DNA from: an uncultured Novosphingobium sp.
Lineage (GTDB): Bacteria; Pseudomonadota; Alphaproteobacteria; Sphingomonadales; Sphingomonadaceae
Reading direction: 5' to 3'
Length of the DNA stretch: 13,216 nt
Assembly: GCA_937897535.1 (NCBI GenBank)
Contig: CALCQB010000248.1
Coordinates: 1 to 13,216 of the forward strand
In this document: positions 1 to 5,954 of the stretch, one piece after another
Layout of the letters: every line of letters begins with the position of its first letter
Position numbering within the stretch: the stretch's first letter is position 1
The notes under the pieces: model-generated
Databases searched by the model: none
Told to the model about the DNA's origin: nothing
Seen by the model: only the letters and a program-made list of their open reading frames with translations
Position numbers and translations under genes: made by a program

Positions 1-103
1 TGGGATAGGCCCCCTTGTTGCGCAGGATGTCGATGAACACCCGGTAACGGCCCTCCAAATGGAGCCGCTCGATCGCTGCATCGAAGATGTGGTCGTAGTT
101 CAC
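1..103 (-). CDS. hemA: 5-aminolevulinate synthase, N-terminal part (cut by window edge)
   Basis: The 34 visible residues contain LEGRYRVFIDILRNKGAYP, which matches the N-terminus of alphaproteobacterial 5-aminolevulinate synthase. That PLP enzyme condenses glycine with succinyl-CoA in the first step of C4-type heme synthesis. The catalytic domain lies outside the window, so no active-site residue can be checked. I chose the GTG at 103 as start because a strong GGAGGT lies 7 bases upstream (116-111); an in-frame ATG at 118 would lack this support and would overlap the stop of the preceding gene. It follows the ccm genes on the same strand with a 14-bp gap, so heme supply is probably transcribed with the cytochrome maturation genes. 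Identification rests on a short but distinctive stretch. Confidence 0.82.
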   Translation of the reverse strand, partial: MNYDHIFDAAIERLHLEGRYRVFIDILRNKGAYP

Positions 104-110
104 GTGCGAA

Positions 111-116
111 ACCTCC
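111..116 (-). promoter_or_regulatory. Shine-Dalgarno site fixing the hemA GTG start
   Basis: GGAGGT on the minus strand lies 7 bases before the GTG at 103. It decides the start of hemA in favour of GTG over the upstream ATG at 118. Confidence 0.7.
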
Positions 117-117
117 A

Positions 118-309
118 TCAAGGATTTTGGGAAGCAGCCGGCGAGGTAGGCTGACCGGGCAGATCCGGACTGCCCTGCCAGCCATAGCCGGCCAAGGCGA
201 CCAGGACGGCTGCCGCTCCAAGTTCAAGGGCCATGCGCGAACAGCGCCCGCTCTTCCACAGCGCCACGAGCGACAAGGCGGCAAGCCCGGCTGCAAAAAT
301 CCAGCCCAT
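118..309 (-). CDS. Small two-helix membrane protein in the ccmI position (CcmI N-terminus-like stub)
   Basis: A 63-residue protein beginning MGWIFAAGLAALSLVALW, with two hydrophobic segments (about residues 2-18 and 27-44) separated by a basic loop (KSGRCSR), then a short Gly/Pro/Ser tail and a stop. The segment AGYGWQGSPDLPG resembles the N-terminal membrane region of sphingomonad TPR cytochrome-c biogenesis proteins, which normally continue into TPR repeats. Here the protein ends where the TPRs should begin. The start overlaps the ccmH stop by one base (TGATG), and AAGGCGGAG precedes it, so it is translated in the ccm operon. It could be a truncated CcmI, or a stand-alone CcmI-1-like domain with the TPR part supplied by the gene at 11848. 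The membrane topology is clear; the function is inferred from position and resemblance. Confidence 0.7.
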   Translation of the reverse strand: MGWIFAAGLAALSLVALWKSGRCSRMALELGAAAVLVALAGYGWQGSPDLPGQPTSPAASQNP

Positions 310-704
310 CAGCTCCGCCTTCTGCCAATTCGCCGCGAGACCAGCCAGCCTCCGGCCAGCAGCGCCAGCAATGGCACCAGCCAGAGTGGCAGCGTCGCCG
401 GTTTGACTTGCGGCCGGAAGGTCACCCAATCGCCGTACTTGCCGACCAGCATTGCCCGCACGGCCTCGGGCTTGTCGCCGGCCGCAATCCGCTCGCGGAT
501 CAGGCGGCGCATGTCGCCAGCCAGGTCGGCATTGCTGCCCGAAATCGGCTGACCCTGGCAGACCACACAGCGGATCGAATCCATCAGCGCCAGGGCCTCG
601 GCCTCTTGCCTGGGATCGCTGAGCGAAACATCGGCGAGGTCCTGGCCGTAAACCGGGCCAGCGCAGACCAGCATCGCGGCGAAAAGCAGCGGGACAAGTC
701 TCAT
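309..704 (-). CDS. ccmH: Cytochrome c maturation protein CcmH (thiol-reducing subunit)
   Basis: A 131-residue protein with a Sec signal (residues 1-20, cleavage near VYG-QD), the diagnostic RCVVCQ motif (Cys46 and Cys49), a helical bundle (NADLAGDMRRLIRERI) and one C-terminal membrane helix (about 104-122) followed by basic residues. This is the short CcmH/CycL type without a TPR domain. In System I maturation CcmH uses its Cys pair on the periplasmic face to reduce or hold the CxxCH thiols of apocytochrome c before CcmF attaches heme. The start overlaps the end of ccmG by 4 bases (ATGA) and has GGGGGT 6-7 bases upstream. With 61 CxxCH motifs encoded next door, demand for this step should be unusually high. 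Confidence 0.95.
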   Translation of the reverse strand: MRLVPLLFAAMLVCAGPVYGQDLADVSLSDPRQEAEALALMDSIRCVVCQGQPISGSNADLAGDMRRLIRERIAAGDKPEAVRAMLVGKYGDWVTFRPQVKPATLPLWLVPLLALLAGGWLVSRRIGRRRS

Positions 705-1231
705 TTCGTCACCCCCAGCATCGCCAGCAGCTTCGCCTTGTCGGCTTCGGTGACGACTCCGATGTGCTGGTAGATAATCTTGCCTGTGCCATCGACGACG
801 AAGGTTTCAGGCACCCCGGCCGAGCCCAGCGCGATCTGCGCGCGGCCGCCCTGGTCAAGCCCGATCCGGCTGTAGGGATTACCGTTCTCGGCCAGGAACC
901 GCCCAAGATCGGTGCTGTTGTCGTGCACCGCGACGCCGACGACCTCGGCACCATTGGCTTTCAGTTCCATCAGCATCGGGATTTCCGCGACGCAGGGCAC
1001 GCACCAGCTGGCGAAGACGTTGAGCAGGCGCGGCTTGCCATCGCGAAAATCTGCGGTAGCGGCGCCAGCCTGGCCGGTAATGGCAGGACCGGCGGCGAAC
1101 TCCGGCAGGGGCTGTCCGACCATTTGCGAGACGATGACCTTTTCCGGCGAATTGCTCAGCCCGGCCAGGAACGCGATCAGCAAGGCCGCCATCAGCGCGA
1201 ACGGCAGCCACAAGACCAGTTTGCGGTTCAT
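701..1231 (-). CDS. ccmG: Thiol:disulfide interchange protein CcmG/DsbE
   Basis: A 176-residue membrane-anchored thioredoxin. An N-terminal signal anchor (residues 5-24) is followed by a thioredoxin fold with the active site WCVPC (Cys77, Cys80) in the usual context NVFASWCVPC, and by the cis-proline motif GVPE (Pro141). The family keeps apocytochrome CxxCH cysteines reduced in the periplasm, acting with CcmH. I chose ATG 1231: it overlaps the ccmF stop by 4 bases, has GAGG 7 bases upstream, and places the signal anchor at the N-terminus. An open frame extends to 1375, but that part reads antisense-like inside ccmF and has no start signal. Confidence 0.94.
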   Translation of the reverse strand: MNRKLVLWLPFALMAALLIAFLAGLSNSPEKVIVSQMVGQPLPEFAAGPAITGQAGAATADFRDGKPRLLNVFASWCVPCVAEIPMLMELKANGAEVVGVAVHDNSTDLGRFLAENGNPYSRIGLDQGGRAQIALGSAGVPETFVVDGTGKIIYQHIGVVTEADKAKLLAMLGVTK

Positions 1232-3174
1232 GCCGGTGCCTCGACCGGTCCGATTGCAGGTGCGGCCTGCTTCTTCCAGATGTCGCGGCGCACCCGGCCC
1301 AGCAGCGAAAGCGCTCCGCCCAGCGCGATCAGCGCCCCGCCCAGCCAGATGAAGGTTACGAACGGCTTCCACCACATCCGCAGCAGGAATTTGTCGCCGT
1401 CCGAATTCTCACCCAGCGTCAGATAAAGCTGGCCGTTCCAGAAGGTCTTGATGGCGGCCTGGTTGGTGGTCATCTGCGGCTGGGTAAAGGCGTGGAGTTG
1501 CGGGGTCATCTGGAACGGCGCGCCGGTCGCGCTCTTGCTGATCGACAGCACCGCTTCGAGAATCTGATAGTTCGGCCCCGGCCGTTCGCGCACCCCCAGC
1601 AGGGTCACGGCAAAGGGTCCGACTTCGCGGGTTTCGTTGACTGCGACCGACACCATGTTTTCCTTGGTGAAAGCAGCATCGCTCGCCATTCCGGCAATGC
1701 TTACCGCGCAGCCGAAGTGGGCCAGGACCATGCCCCAGGTGAACAGCGGGGCGCGCTTCAGGTCGCGCTTCCACAGCGGGGCGATGCTTGCCACCCCGAC
1801 CACGGCTGCGGCGACCAGTCCGACCAGGGGCAAATAGCCGATCGTTCCCCCGAATGCGGCCAGCAGGAGCAGCATGGTCGCCCCGGCGAACAGCGCCGGG
1901 GCCATCCGATCAATCAATGCCCGGGGCCGGTCGCTGCGCCAGCGCATCAGTGGCCCGGCGGCGAGCAGCAGCATCAGGACTACTGCCAGCGGTCCGGCAA
2001 CCGAATTGAAGTACGGCGCGCCGACCGAAATCTTGTCACCATTGATCGATTCAAGGATCAGCGGGTACAAGGTGCCCGCCAGCACCACGACCAGAACCAC
2101 TGTCAGGATCAGGTTGTTGATCACCAGCGCGGCCTCGCGGCTGACCAGTTCGAAGCGGTTTCCTTCGGCGATCGTCCCGGCCCGGATCGCGAACAGCGCC
2201 ATCGCGCCGGTGATGTAGACCGTCAGCAAGCCCAGGATGAACAGCCCGCGCTGCGGATCGACGGCAAAGCTGTGGACGCTGGTCAGGATGCCGGAGCGGA
2301 CCAGGAACGTACCGACCATCGACATCGAGAAGGCCAGCACCGCCAGCATGATCGTCCAGGTTCTGAGGCCGTCGCGCGTCGCCAGCACGGTCACCGAATG
2401 GAGCAGCGCGGTGGCGGCCAGCCACGGCATCAGCGAGGCGTTTTCAACCGGGTCCCAGAACCACCAGCCGCCCCAGCCCAGCGTATAATAGGCCCAGTAT
2501 GACCCGGCGGTGATGCCGATCGTCAGGAGGATCCATGCGCCGAGGATCCAGGGCCGCATCGCCCGGGCGAAAGTCGGTCCGACATCGCGGGTGATCAGCG
2601 CCCCGACCGCAAAGGAAAAGGCCGCCGACATCCCGACGTAGCCGGCGTAGAGCGTTGGCGGATGGAAGGCGAGGCCGGGGTCCTGCAGCAACGGATTGAG
2701 CCCAGCCCCCTCGATCACGCCGCTGATCCGGGTGAACGGGTTCGAGGCAAACAGCAGGAAGGCGTAGAAGCCCAGCGCGATCGCGGCCTGGGCTGAAAGC
2801 GTGGCCAGCTTGGTGTCAGCCCGCAGTGTCCGCTCGAACAAGGCGATCGTCGCACCGGCCAGGCCGAGGATCGTGACCCATAACAGCATCGAGCCTTCGT
2901 GGTTTCCCCAGGTTCCGGCAATCTTGTAGATCATCGGTTTGGCCGAATGGCTGTTGGCGGCCACCAGCAGCACCGACATATCGGAACGCACGAACACCGC
3001 GACCAGGCAGGCAAAGGCAATGCTGACCAGCGCGGCCTGGATCACCGCGACCGGTGCAACCGCCCGGCCAAGCGAAGTCTGGCCCCGGCTCAGCACCAGC
3101 GCCCCCAGCACCAGTTGCAGCAACGCCATTGTCGCCGCCAGCCACAGGGCAGCCAATCCGGCTTCGGCGATCAT
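1228..3174 (-). CDS. ccmF: Heme lyase subunit CcmF
   Basis: A 648-residue polytopic membrane protein of normal CcmF length. It carries the WWD-type heme-handling motif WGGWWFWDPVEN at residues 234-245, the conserved block GTWGNHEGSMLLW (about 87-99), and AFHPPTLYAGYVG with His171 and further conserved His (His259), the expected axial-ligand candidates. CcmF takes heme from holo-CcmE and joins it to apocytochrome CxxCH thiols, with CcmH. It is the first ccm gene here. In many alphaproteobacteria ccmE sits directly upstream of ccmF, whereas here the outer-membrane protein gene does, with a 34-bp gap. The ribosome site is weak (GAAGG about 10 bases upstream). ccmA-E are not in this window and must be elsewhere. 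Confidence 0.97.
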   Translation of the reverse strand: MIAEAGLAALWLAATMALLQLVLGALVLSRGQTSLGRAVAPVAVIQAALVSIAFACLVAVFVRSDMSVLLVAANSHSAKPMIYKIAGTWGNHEGSMLLWVTILGLAGATIALFERTLRADTKLATLSAQAAIALGFYAFLLFASNPFTRISGVIEGAGLNPLLQDPGLAFHPPTLYAGYVGMSAAFSFAVGALITRDVGPTFARAMRPWILGAWILLTIGITAGSYWAYYTLGWGGWWFWDPVENASLMPWLAATALLHSVTVLATRDGLRTWTIMLAVLAFSMSMVGTFLVRSGILTSVHSFAVDPQRGLFILGLLTVYITGAMALFAIRAGTIAEGNRFELVSREAALVINNLILTVVLVVVLAGTLYPLILESINGDKISVGAPYFNSVAGPLAVVLMLLLAAGPLMRWRSDRPRALIDRMAPALFAGATMLLLLAAFGGTIGYLPLVGLVAAAVVGVASIAPLWKRDLKRAPLFTWGMVLAHFGCAVSIAGMASDAAFTKENMVSVAVNETREVGPFAVTLLGVRERPGPNYQILEAVLSISKSATGAPFQMTPQLHAFTQPQMTTNQAAIKTFWNGQLYLTLGENSDGDKFLLRMWWKPFVTFIWLGGALIALGGALSLLGRVRRDIWKKQAAPAIGPVEAPA

Positions 3175-3208
3175 CCTTGAATTGCCTTCACGCTGTTCGT
3201 TGTCCTCA

Positions 3209-5941
3209 TCAGAAATCGAGCCGGTAGCCGGCCGTCAGCACCCAGCCGGTTTCGCTGATCTTGTCAAAGGCGGTGCCGTTCCAGACGGTCTGGCGCGAAA
3301 AGTTGCCGCCGAATTCGACTTCGACTTCGGAATGCTTGAGCGGATAGTAGTTGAACCGGATCGTGGGTTGAAGCTGGCTGTAGGTTCCGGGATTGGTGAC
3401 ATTGCTGGTCACCTTGCTGTCGCGAAGACCATAGCGCAGCCGGGGGCTCAGCCGGAAGTTCGAAGTCACCGGGACCCGGGCATTGAAATCGATCGTGTAG
3501 ATCTTGGCGTTGGAGGTGTCGGCGATCCGGCCCGACAGGATGTAGATGTCGTTGGCCATGAACAGGTCCGACCCGATCAGCTGCAACCCATAGTAGTATT
3601 CCATGCCGGTCCGCGGCAGCGGTTCGATCGTCTCGAACAGCAAGAGCGGCGGGATGGTCAGGTTGCCGCCCGCGTCGGTGTAGAAGCGCTGGGCCAATCC
3701 GGGCGTGCCGCCGGTATCGGTCAGCGAGAAATCGGCGCTGACCTGCAACTTCTTGGTGATGGGCCGCGTGTAGGTGGCCGTCAGCGACTTGGCGATCAGG
3801 GTCCGATCCAGCGCCAGCTGATAGATTTCGGCATCGGTGAAGAATGGACGCAGCCCGCTGGGATCGAGCGGGTTGGTCAGCGGCTGTACGACGTTGCTGT
3901 TCTGATCGAGGCTGTAGACTGGCACGCCGGTCGCCGGATCGAGCACAGCGACCCGCATGCCAAGCAGGGCATTGGTCGTGGTCAGCAAAGGCGAGCGGCG
4001 ATAGTCGCCAGTCAGGCTGAAGTTCGAGTTATCGGGGAAATTGTAAGTAACCGAACCGAGCGCAAGGTTCAGTTCCTTGTACTTCACATCGTAGTCGACC
4101 ATCGCATAGGCGTTGAACCGCGGCTTGAGGAACCGGGTCTCGATCCCGACCGAGCGGCGATCGATGAACCCGCCCCTGGCGCGCTGATCGAACCAGTAGA
4201 TCGTCGTTTGAACGGGGCTGCGCTTCGCCCCGATATCGACGCTGACCCCATAGAACGGGCGCTCCTTGAGAACATAGGTCTGGCGCGAGGACAGCACCGG
4301 AAAGCCGCCGACCGCATTGAGGCGCAGTTTGGGGTTGGCCTGCCAGCCAACCAGGACCCCGTCGAACCGGCCCAGCACCCCGGAGGTATTCCGGCTTTGC
4401 CGGCCGACCCGGACCTGGCTGTTGAGGTCGGTGTCGGTGTAGTCGAGGTACAGCGCGGTCAGGGCCTTGGTGCCGCCGCCCGGCCGCGAGCGGAAGGTCA
4501 GGACCTCGTTGCCGTTGTTGATCGTGGTGATCGACGTGCTGGTTCCGAAGTTCTTGGTATAGGATCCGGCCGCCCGAAACTGGAACTGGCGGCGGTCGTC
4601 GCCACCGGAGATGGTGATGTCCCCCGATGTAAGCAGCTGGTTCACGTTGAGCGAATTGTCGACCTCGACCCCCAGGGTCGAATTGGTGTTGAGCGTACTG
4701 GTCCGCCCCTGATCGCGGAAATAGAACTGCGAAAAACTGCCCCGCAGGCCCCAGTGCCACTTGGCGTTGCCGCCTAGCCCCCGCGCCTCGCGCAGCGGCG
4801 AGCCAAGTTGGCTTGTCGGACTCGCCGAATCGAGCGCGGCCAGCCGCTGGCGAACCCGGTCCGCGCCTTCGCCGGTCGGGTAACGCCGCAGGTATTCGTC
4901 GTATTCGGCCCGGGCATGGGCGCCCTGGCCCTTGCGTTCGCGGGTCAGCCCGAGCAGCTCGAGCGCGCGCGGGGTGTTCGGGTTCTCGGGCTTTTGCACG
5001 GCATTGGTCAACAGCTGGACCGCGCGGTCGAGGTTGCCATCCTGGATCGCCTGTTCGGCATCAGTCGTGAGCTGGGCGGTTTCGGCGGCAGCTGCGTCAC
5101 CGCTCGCTGCGCTGAGCGGGGCAGGTGTCGCCGTTGCCGCCGCCGGCGGGGCGCTCGGCGCGCTCAATTTGCTGCCGGTTCCTTCGCTCCGTTCCTGCGC
5201 GGTGATCTTGACCACCCAGGCATCGGGAAACACCTTGGCCAGGCGCAGCCGGGCGGCGTCCGCTTCTTCGCGGGTCTTGAAAAACCCGGCGCGGAGCCGG
5301 TGCCAGCGAAGCGAATCCCGTTCGAACTGGGTTTCGTAAACCACATCGCCAGCCAGCGCCTGCCGCTGGTCTGAGCTCAGATCGCCGATCTCACGCGGCA
5401 CCGACAGGACGTTGACGACATAGAGCCCCTCGGGGACGGCTTGTTGCTGGCCGCTCGCCGGGGTGGTCAGATCGGTTTCGATGCCGCCGGCGCAGGCCTT
5501 GCTGCCCGGTTCGGCGATCCGGATGTTGATTGTTTGCAGCTTCTCGCCAGGCGAAACGGTGAATTCCATGTCGCGCGTGAAAAACAGCGATAGGATCGGT
5601 CCGGCCGGGTTGTCACCTTCATACTCGATCGAGCGCAATTCGGGCACCGATTCGGGCGTGCGAAGCGATTCGCGCGATTTGCTGGCAGCAGTGTTGTCCA
5701 GCGGGCGCAGCCTGACGTGGAGTTCGCGCCCGTTTTCCGGAAATGCGCTGAGCACTTGGAAGCGAATGTTGAAATTGACCGTCACGGTGGTGCAAGTGCC
5801 GACGGTTTCGGCCTTCACGTCGGACAGGGTGCGGTCGGAAACCGTCTGTCCGAATATTGGTGACGGCCAGACCAGGGCCGCAGTTGCAATTGATGCTATC
5901 GCCAGAACCGGGCCCAGACCGGCCGTGTTTTCCCGAGACAA
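3209..5941 (-). CDS. Outer-membrane beta-barrel protein with SPOR-like and TPR domains (candidate porin of the heme conduit)
   Basis: A 910-residue protein. Residues 1-32 are a Sec signal (cleavage near FGQ). Residues 40-150 form a strand-rich domain with two cysteines (Cys50, Cys150) that could pair. Residues 172-247 resemble a SPOR peptidoglycan-binding domain (LYVVNVLSV, then WHRLRAGFFKTREEADAARLRL and VVKI). An Ala/Pro linker spans 258-288. Residues 290-370 are TPR (AEQAIQDGNLDRAVQLL, AEYDEYLRRYP). From about 395 to the end, alternating polar/hydrophobic strands run to a terminal Phe in YRLDF, the usual BamA-recognised barrel end. The start is a TTG with AGGGG 7 bases upstream overlapping the stop of the preceding cytochrome gene (10-bp gap), so translation is probably coupled. 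By context it could be the barrel that lets the multiheme cytochromes cross the outer membrane, as MtrB does; it shows no obvious MtrB similarity. The barrel is well supported, the SPOR call less so, the conduit role is inference. Confidence 0.85.
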   Translation of the reverse strand: MSRENTAGLGPVLAIASIATAALVWPSPIFGQTVSDRTLSDVKAETVGTCTTVTVNFNIRFQVLSAFPENGRELHVRLRPLDNTAASKSRESLRTPESVPELRSIEYEGDNPAGPILSLFFTRDMEFTVSPGEKLQTINIRIAEPGSKACAGGIETDLTTPASGQQQAVPEGLYVVNVLSVPREIGDLSSDQRQALAGDVVYETQFERDSLRWHRLRAGFFKTREEADAARLRLAKVFPDAWVVKITAQERSEGTGSKLSAPSAPPAAATATPAPLSAASGDAAAAETAQLTTDAEQAIQDGNLDRAVQLLTNAVQKPENPNTPRALELLGLTRERKGQGAHARAEYDEYLRRYPTGEGADRVRQRLAALDSASPTSQLGSPLREARGLGGNAKWHWGLRGSFSQFYFRDQGRTSTLNTNSTLGVEVDNSLNVNQLLTSGDITISGGDDRRQFQFRAAGSYTKNFGTSTSITTINNGNEVLTFRSRPGGGTKALTALYLDYTDTDLNSQVRVGRQSRNTSGVLGRFDGVLVGWQANPKLRLNAVGGFPVLSSRQTYVLKERPFYGVSVDIGAKRSPVQTTIYWFDQRARGGFIDRRSVGIETRFLKPRFNAYAMVDYDVKYKELNLALGSVTYNFPDNSNFSLTGDYRRSPLLTTTNALLGMRVAVLDPATGVPVYSLDQNSNVVQPLTNPLDPSGLRPFFTDAEIYQLALDRTLIAKSLTATYTRPITKKLQVSADFSLTDTGGTPGLAQRFYTDAGGNLTIPPLLLFETIEPLPRTGMEYYYGLQLIGSDLFMANDIYILSGRIADTSNAKIYTIDFNARVPVTSNFRLSPRLRYGLRDSKVTSNVTNPGTYSQLQPTIRFNYYPLKHSEVEVEFGGNFSRQTVWNGTAFDKISETGWVLTAGYRLDF

Positions 5942-5954
5942 ATGTATTCCCCTA
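5942..5954 (-). promoter_or_regulatory. Ribosome site overlapping the upstream stop, supporting a TTG start
   Basis: On the minus strand the TAG stop of the 37-heme cytochrome runs straight into GGGG, giving AGGGG 7 bases before the TTG at 5941. This supports the rare start codon and translational coupling of the cytochrome and barrel genes. Confidence 0.55.

Noticed and set aside
2939..4777. A 612-codon open frame on the plus strand
   Set aside because: Antisense to the barrel gene and the start of ccmF; charged, low-complexity product typical of a GC-rich shadow frame.
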